NCBI RefSeq assembly: GCF_031453615.1
Contig: NZ_JAVIZT010000001.1
Location: 2,976,001 to 3,040,000, forward strand
DNA length: 64,000 nucleotides
Source: Microbacterium sp. SORGH_AS_0428
Lineage (GTDB): Bacteria > Actinomycetota > Actinomycetes > Actinomycetales > Microbacteriaceae
Direction: 5' to 3'
Below, piece after piece: positions 38,833 through 51,659 of this stretch (position 1 is its first letter; every line of letters starts with the position of its first letter). Position numbers and translations under genes: made by a program. Under the pieces are notes generated by a model. It was not told the origin of the DNA. It worked only from the letters and a program-made list of their open reading frames with translations, and did no database searches.

Positions 38833-39351
38833 ATGCCCGAGCTGGAGGCGCCGCACAGCGGCTACTGGTACGCCGATGATGAAGAGTCGCGCCGGCGCCG
38901 TGCCGTCGATCTGCTCCAGGCGTTCCGGGTGTATCGCGCGGCAGAGGTCGCGATGCGACGCCGCACGCGCGAGGCCATGTCGATGGGTGAGAACGATCTC
39001 CTCGTGCTGCGGTATCTGCTGCGCGCCCAGCAGCGCGACGAGCGCGTCTCGCCGGGTGAGCTCGCCCGCTACCTCGGTGTGTCCACCGCCTCGATGACGG
39101 CGATGGTGGACCGGCTGGAGAAGTCGGGGCACGTGCGGCGCGAGCGGCACGAGACCGATCGGCGCAGCATCTGGGTCGTTCCCACGGTCGACAGCGACGA
39201 AGAAGTGCGCCGTACCCTCGGCGACATGCACGAGCGGATGATGGATGCCGTCATCGACATGTCCCCGGAGGACACGCGCGTCGTCATGGAATGCCTGGTT
39301 CGTCTGCAGGCCGCCGTCGACCAGGTCGACGCCCACACCGCCGTCGGCTGA
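38833..39351 (+). CDS. MarR-family transcriptional regulator
   Basis: A 172-residue winged-helix protein. After an N-terminal extension and dimerisation helix (SRRRRAVDLLQAFRVYRAAE), the wHTH shows LAQQ-like helix NDLLVLRYLLRAQQ, recognition segment VSPGELARYLGVSTASMTAMVDRLEKSG and the wing HVRRERHETDRRSIWVV, then a C-terminal dimer helix. These regulators usually respond to small aromatic or oxidative ligands; target genes here are unknown. The gene follows the DUF255 gene by 21 bases. No palindromic operator was found beside it. Confidence 0.88.
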   Translation: MPELEAPHSGYWYADDEESRRRRAVDLLQAFRVYRAAEVAMRRRTREAMSMGENDLLVLRYLLRAQQRDERVSPGELARYLGVSTASMTAMVDRLEKSGHVRRERHETDRRSIWVVPTVDSDEEVRRTLGDMHERMMDAVIDMSPEDTRVVMECLVRLQAAVDQVDAHTAVG

Positions 39352-39444
39352 GCGACGGATATGGCTCGCCGCGGGTCTTGCTCGTCTGACTAGCTACCCG
39401 CGCCGACGGCCCGGAAGCGGTGACGCGGTGACACCATGGGCAGC

Positions 39445-39699
39445 ATGACCCTTTCGCCCGACACCGTCGGTGAGCACGACGCGACCCACATGGTCGACGG
39501 TTGGCTGCTCACGTCGTACGCCGGTGTCGTCGCGCGCCTGCAGGCCCGCCATCCGCTGCTGCGTCTGTCGGAGATCGAGGCGATCGTCGCGAGGGAGTAC
39601 GACGCGTTCACGGGAGGGCGGCCGATCGCGGTCCCCGTCGACGTGGAGTCCGGGGCCGAGGAGATCCTGCAGATGCACGCCGACGGACAGGGCGCCTGA
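39445..39699 (+). CDS. Small three-helix-bundle-like protein
   Basis: An 84-residue soluble protein (87 if the ATG at 39436 is used). The pattern of two or three helices (LLTSYAGVVARLQARHP, SEIEAIVAREYDAFTG, AEEILQMHADG) with a central LxLSEIEAIVAREY resembles the small actinobacterial three-helix-bundle dimerisation proteins. No biochemical role is known. The sequence CACCAT seven bases before ATG 39445 could be a weak leaderless -10 element, so that start is preferred. It converges with the mannosyltransferase gene, with one base between the two stops. Confidence 0.6.
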   Translation: MTLSPDTVGEHDATHMVDGWLLTSYAGVVARLQARHPLLRLSEIEAIVAREYDAFTGGRPIAVPVDVESGAEEILQMHADGQGA

Positions 39700-39700
39700 A

Positions 39701-41230
39701 CTAGACCCAGGTCGGCAGCCAGTTGTGCAGCCGCCAGAACTCGTAGGGCACCGGAATCGCGGTCCACACCGGGTACCAGAACGCGGACAGCACGAGACAG
39801 GCGACCAGGAACACGGTGACCACCCGCTGGCCCGCCATGCGCCGATCGGCGTCCGCGGAGCCCGCGATGCGCCGGGCCGCGAGGGCGATGGCGATCACGA
39901 GGAACGGCAGCATCACGACCGTGTAGAACTGGAAGATCGTGCGCTCGGGGTACAGCAGCCAGGGCACGTAGGTCGCGGCGAGCGCCACGAGCACGAAGGC
40001 CGACTGCGCATCGCGGGTGCGGATGAACCGGTACAGCAGATAGAGCGCTGCGGCGATCCCGGCCCACCAGATCAGCGGGTTCGGGATGCTCGAGACCGCC
40101 TGGACCGTGTCATCGCTCTGATGCCAGTACATCGACGTCGGACGCACCAGCAGCGGCCACTGCCAGGCGGGGCTCTGGTAACCGTGGGGCGTCGTGAGAC
40201 CCACGTGGAACGCGTAGATGGCCTCGTGGTAGCGCCAGAGACTGGACAGCGCCCCGCCGAGACCCTCGGATGCGGCGGCCCGCCCGTACCCGCCCGTGCT
40301 GACCAGCCAGCCGGTCCACGACGCGACGTACACGATGGCCGAGACCGGCACCAGCAGCACGAACGCCGCAGCGCCCTGGCGCACCGCATCCACCGGCCAC
40401 TGCACGACGCCGAGCCGGCGCCGGGCGAGGGCGTCGGTGACGACGATGTACAGGCCGAGAGCGGCGAGCACGTACAGCCCCGACCACTTCACGGCCGTCG
40501 CGGCGCCGACGGCCGCTCCGGCGGCGACGAGCCATGGCCGGCTCCAGAACACCGGGCCCCACACGGGCCGGTCCGCCTCCTCGTCGCGTGGGGCGAGTGC
40601 CCGGCGCAGACGTTCCAGGTGGGTGCGGCGATCGAGAAGGACGAACCAGAACCCGAGCGCAACGAACAGCGCGAGGATGCCGTCCAGGAGCGCGATGCGG
40701 CTGAGCACGATGGCGAGGCCGTCGATGGCCATCAAGCCGCCGGCGATGGCGGCCACGGCCGTCGAGCCGGTCAGGGTGCGGGCGATGAGATACACCACGA
40801 GGACGGTCAGGGTGCCGGCGGTGGCCACCGCCACCCGCCACCCCACCGAGTCGCCGGAGCCGAACAGCCACATCCCCAATCCGATGAGCCACTTGCCCAA
40901 TGGCGGGTGCACGGAGAAGCTTCCCGTGATCAGCGGGGCGGGGACCTGGCCCTCGGCGAACAGGGCGTCGGCTCCGTCGGGCCAGTTGGCCGTGTAGCCC
41001 AGCAGCCACTGCGACCACGCGTCCTTCACGTAGTACGTCTCGTCGAAGACCAGCGACGACGGCGTACCGAGGTTCGCGAAGCGCAGGATTCCGGCGAACA
41101 GCGTCAGCAGGACGGGGGTCCACACCTGCAGGCGTCGGTCGAGGATGCGGGAGCCGCGGACGCGGTCGGAGAATGCGTCGAACGCCGAGCGGCGCAGCGG
41201 GGGCGCGGTCGGCGGGGCGCTCGAGGTCAC
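39701..41230 (-). CDS. Dolichyl-phosphate-mannose-protein mannosyltransferase (Pmt)
   Basis: A 509-residue GT39 membrane enzyme that transfers mannose from polyprenyl-phosphate-mannose to Ser/Thr of exported proteins. The N-terminal cytoplasmic segment is followed by about eleven transmembrane helices. The essential acidic pair is seen in SLVFDETYYVKDAW in the first external loop. Further signatures are HPPLGKWLIGLGMWLFG and EAIYAFHVGLTTPHGYQSPAWQWP, which fit bacterial Pmt. The start GTG 41230 is chosen over GTG 41239 because TAAGGT lies seven bases upstream, the leaderless spacing common here. It is divergent from rsmI, as often found in actinobacteria. Confidence 0.88.
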   Translation of the reverse strand: MTSSAPPTAPPLRRSAFDAFSDRVRGSRILDRRLQVWTPVLLTLFAGILRFANLGTPSSLVFDETYYVKDAWSQWLLGYTANWPDGADALFAEGQVPAPLITGSFSVHPPLGKWLIGLGMWLFGSGDSVGWRVAVATAGTLTVLVVYLIARTLTGSTAVAAIAGGLMAIDGLAIVLSRIALLDGILALFVALGFWFVLLDRRTHLERLRRALAPRDEEADRPVWGPVFWSRPWLVAAGAAVGAATAVKWSGLYVLAALGLYIVVTDALARRRLGVVQWPVDAVRQGAAAFVLLVPVSAIVYVASWTGWLVSTGGYGRAAASEGLGGALSSLWRYHEAIYAFHVGLTTPHGYQSPAWQWPLLVRPTSMYWHQSDDTVQAVSSIPNPLIWWAGIAAALYLLYRFIRTRDAQSAFVLVALAATYVPWLLYPERTIFQFYTVVMLPFLVIAIALAARRIAGSADADRRMAGQRVVTVFLVACLVLSAFWYPVWTAIPVPYEFWRLHNWLPTWV

Positions 41231-41237
41231 GCCCTCC

Positions 41238-41247
41238 ACCTTATGCT
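41238..41247. promoter_or_regulatory. Overlapping divergent -10 elements of the mannosyltransferase gene and rsmI
   Basis: Plus strand TATGCT (41242-41247), six bases, GTG 41254. Minus strand TAAGGT (41238-41243), seven bases, GTG 41230. The two hexamers share the TA step at 41242-41243, so the two leaderless promoters are back to back and cannot be occupied at once. Confidence 0.6.
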
Positions 41248-41253
41248 GGGGCC

Positions 41254-42072
41254 GTGATCATCCTTGCGGCGACTCCGATCGGAAACCTCGGGGATGCCAC
41301 CCGCCGGCTCGTCGAGGCGCTGGAAGAAGCGACCGTGATCGCCGCGGAGGACACCCGCACGACGCAGCGGCTGCTCGCGGGGCTCGGTGTCTCGAACCGC
41401 CCGCAGCTGATCGCCCTGCACGACCACAACGAGAAGCAGCGCGCCGCCGAGCTGGCGCGCCGCGCGGCCACCGAGGACATCCTCGTGCTCAGCGATGCCG
41501 GCATGCCCACGGTCAGCGACCCGGGGTACGGCCTCGTGGCGGAGGCGGTCGCACAGGGCGTCGAGGTCATCGCGCTGCCCGGGCCTTCTGCCGTGCTGAC
41601 GGCCCTCGCGGTTTCGGGTCTTCCCACCGACCGGTTCGCCTTCGAGGGCTTCGTGCCGCGCAAGCAGGGGGAGCGGAGGGCGATGTTCGCCCGGTTGGCG
41701 GCCGAGGAGCGCACCCTGGTGTTCTTCGAAGCGCCGACCCGTCTCGCGGACACCCTCGCGGACCTCGCGGACGCGTTCGGCGCGGATCGACCCGCATCCG
41801 TCTCGCGGGAGCTCACCAAGCTGTACGAGCAGACCGTGCGCGGCCCGCTCTCGGAGCTCGTGGCCTGGGCCGCCGAGGGCGTGCGCGGCGAGCTCGTCAT
41901 CGTCGTCGGCGGGGCGGAGCGCGCCCGCGTCGCCTTTCCCGACGCCGTGACGCAGGTGCTGGAGATCGTGCGCACCGGAGTCCGTCTCAAGGATGCGGCC
42001 GGCGAGGTCGCCGAGGCGACCGGTCATTCCTCACGCGAGCTCTACCAGGCGGCGCTCGCCGTTCGCGGCTGA
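41254..42072 (+). CDS. rsmI: 16S rRNA (cytidine-1402 2'-O) methyltransferase
   Basis: A 272-residue SAM-dependent methyltransferase of the tetrapyrrole-methylase fold. It 2'-O-methylates C1402 in the decoding centre of 16S rRNA. Signatures: IILAATPIGNLGDATRRL at the N-terminus, AAEDTRTTQRLL, VLSDAGMPTVSDPGY, LPGPSAVLTALAVSGL, and FFEAPTRLADTL. The C-terminal part has the expected LKDAAGEVAEATG-like segment (KDAAGEVAEATGHS). Length is usual. The GTG start is leaderless, and the gene is followed by a strong hairpin shared with the convergent GH53 gene. Confidence 0.94.
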   Translation: MIILAATPIGNLGDATRRLVEALEEATVIAAEDTRTTQRLLAGLGVSNRPQLIALHDHNEKQRAAELARRAATEDILVLSDAGMPTVSDPGYGLVAEAVAQGVEVIALPGPSAVLTALAVSGLPTDRFAFEGFVPRKQGERRAMFARLAAEERTLVFFEAPTRLADTLADLADAFGADRPASVSRELTKLYEQTVRGPLSELVAWAAEGVRGELVIVVGGAERARVAFPDAVTQVLEIVRTGVRLKDAAGEVAEATGHSSRELYQAALAVRG

Positions 42073-42085
42073 CGCACCCGCCGGC

Positions 42086-42125
42086 CGGATGCCGGCTCCT
42101 CACCGAGGGTGGGAGCCGGCATCCG
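42086..42125. terminator. Bidirectional terminator between rsmI and the GH53 gene
   Basis: The arms GGATGCCGGCTCC (42087-42099) and GGAGCCGGCATCC (42112-42124) pair perfectly, with one more pair outside. CACC/GGTG extends the stem inside past a one-base bulge. It lies between the two convergent stop codons. Confidence 0.85.
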
Positions 42126-42128
42126 CCG

Positions 42129-46986
<4,858 letters not shown>

Positions 46987-47016
46987 GTGTGTCGTCTCCT
47001 GTTCGACGGCCACGAG

Positions 47017-47042
47017 CGGGGCGGGCCACAGGGCCCGCCCCG
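47017..47042 (-). ncRNA. Intercistronic hairpin between binding-protein and permease genes
   Basis: An 11-bp perfect stem (47017-47027 with 47032-47042, GGGGCGGGCC core, ACAG loop) begins seven bases after the binding-protein stop. It lies upstream of the permease ribosome-binding site. Such hairpins commonly stabilise or partly terminate the transcript so that the binding protein is made in excess. Confidence 0.6.
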
Positions 47043-47048
47043 TCGCGG

Positions 47049-48266
47049 TCAACCCGCGAGGGTGCCCTGAAGGTCGGTGATCATCTTGTTCCAGGTGCCG
47101 GACGGGTCGGCGCCGCTGATGATCTGCGACTCGGCTGCGTTCCAGAAGTCCCAGACGGAGCCCATCTCGGGGATCGAGGGCATCGGCACGCCGTTCTGCG
47201 ACGAGGCGAGGAAGCCCGCGATGATCGGATCGCTCGCGACCTCTTCGGCCAGGCTGCTCCACGCCGGGATGCGGGGGTCGGCCTCGTACAGCGCGCGCTG
47301 CGCATCCTCGGTGCCGAGGTAGTTCACGAGGAACTCCTGGGCGAGCAGCGCGTTCTTGCTCTGCGAGCTCAGGTAGAAGCCCTGGACGCCCACGAACGGC
47401 GCGGCGGGCTGGCCGCCCGCGGAAGGGATCGGGTTCACGGCGACGTTGACGTCGGGGAAGGAGCTGATCGCCCACGGGCCCTGCACCGTGTACGGCGCCT
47501 TGCCGGAGGCGAACAGCTCGTTGTTGATGTCGTAGTCGATCGTGGTCGACAGGTAGCCGGTGCCGGCGGAGCCGTTGGCGTGCAGCCACTGGGCGAACGC
47601 CTCGCCGGCCGCTCCGCCCATGCCGACCTCGTTCGTGTACGAGCCGCTGGAGTCCTGCACGAACACGGGCGCGCCGAAGGAGGTCTGGAACCCGTACATC
47701 GTGTAGCCGTCGCCCGTCTCGCCCGCCGTGTTGATGACGAAGGGGCGCTCGGTGCCCGCGGCCAGGCCCTTTTGGATCATCTCGTCCCAGGTGGCGGGGG
47801 CATCGGCGCCGACGAGGTCCACGTTCTGCACGAGCGCGACCGTCTCGAGCGAGTAGGGCAGCGCGTAGAGCTGACCGTCGTAGGTCATCGCCTCGATCGC
47901 GACCGACTCGAACTCGGACGCCTTGTCGCCCAGGTCGATCGTGTCGACGACACCCGCCGCCACGAGGGCGCCGAGCCAGTCGTGCGAGCCGACGGTGATG
48001 TCGGGGCCCTCGCCGGTGGGCACCTGCGAGATGAAGTCGTTGCGGAGGTCCTCGAAGTTCTTCTGCACGAGGGTGACCTTCGCGCCCGTCTCCTCCTCGA
48101 ACGCCTTCGCGGCCGCGGTGATGGCGGCCTCGCGCTCCTGGTCGGTCCAGATGACGAGCTCTGCGGACGAGTCGGCGGTCTGCTCGGCGCCGCCGCCGCC
48201 GGAGCAGCCGGCCAGCAGGAGCGCGGATGCGGCGGCAGCGACGCCAATTCCGATGATCTTGCGCAT
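47049..48266 (-). CDS. ganS: Galactooligosaccharide-binding lipoprotein (MalE/GanS type)
   Basis: A 405-residue extracellular solute-binding lipoprotein of family 1. The lipobox LLAGC places the acylated Cys at residue 21, followed by a Gly-rich linker. The fold is recognised from ELVIWTDQEREAAITAAAKAFEEE, VTLVQKNFEDLRNDF, GPDITVGSHDWLGALV, YALPYSLETVALVQN and the C-terminal GSVWDFWNAAESQIISG. It would capture galactan-derived oligosaccharides released by GH53. AAAGGA lies nine bases before the ATG. It is separated from the GH42 gene by 121 bases that hold a hairpin, and from the permeases by another. Confidence 0.88.
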   Translation of the reverse strand: MRKIIGIGVAAAASALLLAGCSGGGGAEQTADSSAELVIWTDQEREAAITAAAKAFEEETGAKVTLVQKNFEDLRNDFISQVPTGEGPDITVGSHDWLGALVAAGVVDTIDLGDKASEFESVAIEAMTYDGQLYALPYSLETVALVQNVDLVGADAPATWDEMIQKGLAAGTERPFVINTAGETGDGYTMYGFQTSFGAPVFVQDSSGSYTNEVGMGGAAGEAFAQWLHANGSAGTGYLSTTIDYDINNELFASGKAPYTVQGPWAISSFPDVNVAVNPIPSAGGQPAAPFVGVQGFYLSSQSKNALLAQEFLVNYLGTEDAQRALYEADPRIPAWSSLAEEVASDPIIAGFLASSQNGVPMPSIPEMGSVWDFWNAAESQIISGADPSGTWNKMITDLQGTLAG

Positions 48267-48343
48267 GTGACGTGTTCCTTTCAGAACGGTGGTCGAGGAT
48301 GCGCGCCTTCGTCGACGTCGCATCGTCACGACCGGATGGGGAA

Positions 48344-48365
48344 GCGTCCGTCCGTTGACGGACGC
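48344..48365 (-). ncRNA. Hairpin between GH42 and binding-protein genes
   Basis: GCGTCCGTC (48344-48352) pairs with GACGGACGC (48357-48365) around a CGTT loop. It is 23 bases after the GH42 stop on the minus strand and could be a partial terminator or a processing signal. Confidence 0.5.
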
Positions 48366-48387
48366 CGAGGTTCGGGGGAGTCGCCGG

Positions 48388-50409
48388 TCAGCGACCACCC
48401 CCGCGGGTCGGAGGGGTGCGCACGACGGCGACGCCGCCGGCGGCGACGACCGTCTCGTCGTGCGAGGCGTGGCCGGTGAGCAGGTCCGTGCCGGCGACCG
48501 GGGCGGCGAGGGCGGTGTCGGAGTGATTGACGAGCACGACGTAGTCCGCGTCGTCGCCGTGACGGGTCACGGTCTCCAGGCCCGCCGGGAGCGCCGCGGG
48601 GGCGAGCCCGGCATCGGCGTACACGCGCGTGAGGATCGCGGCGAGGCCCGCCGCATCCGGCCTCGTGCTGACGTACCAGCCGACGCCCGCGCCGTGCGTG
48701 TTCCGCGTGACGGCGGGGGCGCCGTCGGCGGGCCCGCCGACATAGCGCGCTCGCACCTCGGCGCCGTCGACACGGAGGTCTTCGCTCCACTGATCGATCG
48801 TCAGGCGATCGCCGTCGAGCTCGATCTCTGCGGTGTCGCCCTCGCGCAGGGGAAGGAACTCCTCGACCCGCACGCCGAGCGCCTCGGCCAGCGGCGCGAG
48901 ATATCCGCCCTCGTGGACCGCGTCGTTCTCGTCGACGACCGCGGAGAAGTAGGAGACGACGAGCGTCCCGCCGGCGGCGACGTACGCCGAGAGATTCGCC
49001 GCATCCGTCGTCGTGAGCAGATACTGCGCGGGCGCGAGGACGAGGGAGTACGCGGAGAGATCCTGTCCGGGCAGGGCGAAGTCCACGGTGATGCCGTCGC
49101 GCCAGAGCTGCGTGTAGTACGCGCGCACCCGCTCGTCGTGGTCGAGGAGATCCGACGGGCGCCATTCGAGGTCTTGCGCCCAGAACGACTCGAAGTCCCA
49201 GAGGATGGCGACGTCGGCATCCACGCGGGAGCCGCGCACCTCGGCGAGGGCGGCGAGGTCGGCGCCGAGGGCGGTGACCTCGCGGAACACCCGGGAGTCC
49301 ACGCCGGCGTGCGGGAGCATCGCGGAGTGGAACTTCTCGGCGCCGGAGCGCGAGGCGCGCCACTGGAAGAAGAGGATCGCGTCGGCACCGCGTCCGAGGT
49401 GCGTGAGGGAGTTGCGGGCCATCTCGCCCGGGCGCTTCGCGACGTTCTGCGGCTGCCAGTTGACGGCGGACGTCGAGTGCTCCATGAGGATCCAGGGCTT
49501 GCCGCCGCCGACCGAGCGGCTGAGGTCCGCTGCGATCGCGAGTCCGATCTCGCCCTCGCGATCGGGCGCCCAGAGATAGTGGTCGTCCGACACGATGTCG
49601 ACTTCGCGCCCCCACGCCCACAGGTCCGTCGTCTGGCTCTGGTTCGCCATGAAGTTCGTGGTGATCGGCTGGTCCGCGTATCGGCGGATGGCGTCGCGCT
49701 CGGCGATGAAGCAGGCGCGCAGCTGGTGGTCGGTGAAGCGCGCGAAGTCCAGGCGCTGGGCCGGGTTGACGACCGAGGGGGCTGCGGCGGGAGCCCCCAC
49801 GTGCTCCCACTCGCCGTAGTGCTGACCCCAGAAGGCGGTACCCCATGCGGTGTTCAGCGCGTCGAGGCTGCCGTAGCGTTCGCGCAGCCACAGCCGCCAG
49901 GCGGCGATCGCGTGGTCCGAGTAGTCCTCGCCGACGGGCACGCCGTACTCGTTGTGGACGTGCCACAGGACGACGGCGGGATGCGAGGCGTACCGCCGGG
50001 CGAGCTCGGTCGCGATGCGCACCGAGGCCTCGCGGTAGGCCGGAGCGGAGTGCGAGGCCATCCCTCGGGAGCCGAAGCCCATCGTGGTGCCGTCACGGGT
50101 CACGACGCGCGCGTCCGGGTGGTTCGCGAAGAACCATGCGGGCGGGGAGGCGGTGGGAGTGCCGAGGTCGACGTGGATCCCGTTCGCGTGAAGGAGGTCG
50201 AGGAGCTCGTCCATCCAGGAGAAGTCGAAGACGCCCTCCGCGGTCTCGATCAGACCCCACGAGAAGATGCCGACGCTGACGAGATTGACCCCCGCCTCGC
50301 GCATGAGCGCGACGTCCTCGTGCCAGGTCTCGACGGGCCATTGCTCCGGGTTGTAATCGCCGCCGTACGCGATTCCGTCCAGCTGCGGCCAGGGTGAGCT
50401 CTGGGTCAT
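48388..50409 (-). CDS. ganA: GH42 beta-galactosidase
   Basis: A 673-residue cytoplasmic GH42 enzyme, probably cleaving imported galactooligosaccharides to galactose. It has no signal peptide. The catalytic TIM barrel shows GGDYNPEQWP, the acid/base Glu154 in WHVHNEYG and the nucleophile Glu310 in ILMEHSTSAVNWQP. The trimerisation domain (VDFALPGQDLSAYSLVLAP) and the C-terminal beta domain follow, ending in a Gly/Arg tail. Zn-ligand cysteines seen in some GH42 enzymes are absent. It is the first gene of the galactan operon, divergent from the LacI regulator, with an operator 43-62 bases before its start codon. Length is normal. Confidence 0.92.
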   Translation of the reverse strand: MTQSSPWPQLDGIAYGGDYNPEQWPVETWHEDVALMREAGVNLVSVGIFSWGLIETAEGVFDFSWMDELLDLLHANGIHVDLGTPTASPPAWFFANHPDARVVTRDGTTMGFGSRGMASHSAPAYREASVRIATELARRYASHPAVVLWHVHNEYGVPVGEDYSDHAIAAWRLWLRERYGSLDALNTAWGTAFWGQHYGEWEHVGAPAAAPSVVNPAQRLDFARFTDHQLRACFIAERDAIRRYADQPITTNFMANQSQTTDLWAWGREVDIVSDDHYLWAPDREGEIGLAIAADLSRSVGGGKPWILMEHSTSAVNWQPQNVAKRPGEMARNSLTHLGRGADAILFFQWRASRSGAEKFHSAMLPHAGVDSRVFREVTALGADLAALAEVRGSRVDADVAILWDFESFWAQDLEWRPSDLLDHDERVRAYYTQLWRDGITVDFALPGQDLSAYSLVLAPAQYLLTTTDAANLSAYVAAGGTLVVSYFSAVVDENDAVHEGGYLAPLAEALGVRVEEFLPLREGDTAEIELDGDRLTIDQWSEDLRVDGAEVRARYVGGPADGAPAVTRNTHGAGVGWYVSTRPDAAGLAAILTRVYADAGLAPAALPAGLETVTRHGDDADYVVLVNHSDTALAAPVAGTDLLTGHASHDETVVAAGGVAVVRTPPTRGGGR

Positions 50410-50451
50410 GACGCTCCGTCGGGTCGAGGGTGATCGGTCTTCGTCAGATGC

Positions 50452-50471
50452 GACTGGGACCGGTCACAGTC
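50452..50471. promoter_or_regulatory. Operator O2 for the galactan operon
   Basis: A 20-bp palindrome with one mismatch (arms GACTGGGACC / GGTCACAGTC) and the same core as O1. It lies upstream of the GH42 start. On the minus strand TTGATC at about 50490-50495 could be a -35, with the operator over the -10 region. Confidence 0.65.
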
Positions 50472-50517
50472 TGCGCAGCGAGGATCGGAGCGATCAAGCT
50501 CGTGACTCGTTCGTTAT

Positions 50518-50541
50518 CAAACTGTGACCGGTCACAGTTTG
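50518..50541. promoter_or_regulatory. Operator O1: 24-bp perfect palindrome
   Basis: A perfect palindrome with arms CAAACTGTGACC and its complement, and the central CG expected for LacI-family sites. It lies 50 bases before the LacI start. Its centre is 68 bp from that of O2, which would allow looping between two sites. Confidence 0.8.
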
Positions 50542-50578
50542 TCCGGCACGTCGCATCCCCGCCGTGCGGAGCAGGCGA

Positions 50579-50584
50579 TAGAGT
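50579..50584 (+). promoter_or_regulatory. Leaderless -10 element of the galactan LacI gene
   Basis: TAGAGT, six-base spacer, then GTG 50591; no Shine-Dalgarno sequence. Operator O1 lies immediately upstream of the expected -35 position. Confidence 0.55.
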
Positions 50585-50590
50585 CCTCGC

Positions 50591-51607
50591 GTGGAAGACA
50601 CGACCATCGCACGGCGCCGCCCCACCATCCGGGACGTCGCCGCCGCCGCCGGAGTCTCGCGCGGCACGGTCTCCCGCGTGATCAACGGCGGGCACTGGGT
50701 GTCGCCAGATGCCCGCACGGCGGTCGAGGAGGCGATCCGGCGCACCGGGTACACGGCCAACCACGCCGCTCGCTCGCTCGCGACCGGACGCGCCGGCTCC
50801 CTGGCGTTCCTGCTGACCGAGCCGCAGCATCTGCTGTTCGCCGACCCCAACTTCTCCCTGCTGCTGCGTGGCGCCGCGGAGGCCCTCTCGCAGCGGTCGA
50901 TGACTCTCGTGCTGCTGGTCGCCGGCACCCCGGAGGAGCGCGCCAACGTGGCGCACTTCGTCAGCGCCGGGCACGTCGACGGCGTGCTGCTCATCTCGTC
51001 TCATGAGGCCGACCCGCTGCTCGACTCCCTCCTGGAAGCGGGGGTCCCGACCGTTTCCTGCGGGCTCCCGCTCGGCCACCAGGGCGACCTCGCCGCGGTG
51101 GCGGTCGACGAGGAGGGCTCAGCCCGCGTCATGACACGTCATCTCCTGGATCGAGGACACCGGCGCATCGCGATGATCGCCGGACCCGACGACACCCCGG
51201 GCGGACGCTACCGACTCGTGGGCTTCCGGGAGGAGCTGGGTGAGGCGTTCGACCCCGACCTCGTCGAGCACGGCGACTACAGCCGCGAATCGGGCGCGCT
51301 CGCGATGTCACGGCTGCTCGAGCGCACCCGTGACATCGACGCCGTGTTCGCCGCATCCGACATGATGGCCGCCGGCGCCGTCGTCGCCCTCGGTCGCGCC
51401 GGCCTCCGCGTGCCCGAGGACGTCGCGGTGGCGGGCTTCGACGACTCCGGACTCGCCGCCGCTCACGAGCCGCCGCTGACCACCATGCGCCAGCCCTGGG
51501 ACCGCATCAGCGCCGAGATGGTGACGCTGCTGCTCGAGGTGATCGAGGGCGCGCCGCGGCGCAGCATCACCCTGCCGACAGAGCTGGTCGTGCGCGACAG
51601 CGCCTGA
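50591..51607 (+). CDS. ganR: LacI-family regulator of the galactan locus
   Basis: A 338-residue LacI/GalR protein. The helix-turn-helix at residues 12-32 contains TIRDVAAAAGVSRGTVSRV, followed by the hinge (NHAARSLATGRAGSLAFLL). The sensor domain ends with DVAVAGFDDSGLAAAHEPPLTT and MRQPW. It is divergent from the GH42-led operon, with two related palindromes between them, so it very likely represses that operon and itself, with galactose or a galactooligosaccharide as inducer. The name is by analogy; the Bacillus galactan regulator is also a LacI-type protein. The GTG start is leaderless. Confidence 0.87.
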   Translation: MEDTTIARRRPTIRDVAAAAGVSRGTVSRVINGGHWVSPDARTAVEEAIRRTGYTANHAARSLATGRAGSLAFLLTEPQHLLFADPNFSLLLRGAAEALSQRSMTLVLLVAGTPEERANVAHFVSAGHVDGVLLISSHEADPLLDSLLEAGVPTVSCGLPLGHQGDLAAVAVDEEGSARVMTRHLLDRGHRRIAMIAGPDDTPGGRYRLVGFREELGEAFDPDLVEHGDYSRESGALAMSRLLERTRDIDAVFAASDMMAAGAVVALGRAGLRVPEDVAVAGFDDSGLAAAHEPPLTTMRQPWDRISAEMVTLLLEVIEGAPRRSITLPTELVVRDSA

Positions 51608-51642
51608 GCCGCCCCGTCACGGGGCCGCGGCCCCCTCAGGCG
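51601..51642 (+). terminator. Hairpin after the galactan LacI gene
   Basis: CGCCTGAG (51601-51608, containing the stop codon) pairs with CTCAGGCG (51635-51642). Inside it GCCCCG-TCA-CGGGGC (51611-51625) forms a second stem. It ends just before the metG -10 element. Confidence 0.55.
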
Positions 51643-51647
51643 CCGCC

Positions 51648-51653
51648 TAGAAT
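51648..51653 (+). promoter_or_regulatory. Leaderless -10 element of metG
   Basis: TAGAAT, six-base spacer, then GTG 51660. This is the best -10 match among the leaderless genes of the window. Confidence 0.6.
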
Positions 51654-51659
51654 CTACGG

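Noticed and set aside
36850-39336. Upstream extension of the kinase reading frame
   Set aside because: The frame stays open but runs antisense through the DUF255 and MarR genes. A GTG with a good ribosome-binding site at 36849 gives a normal kinase.
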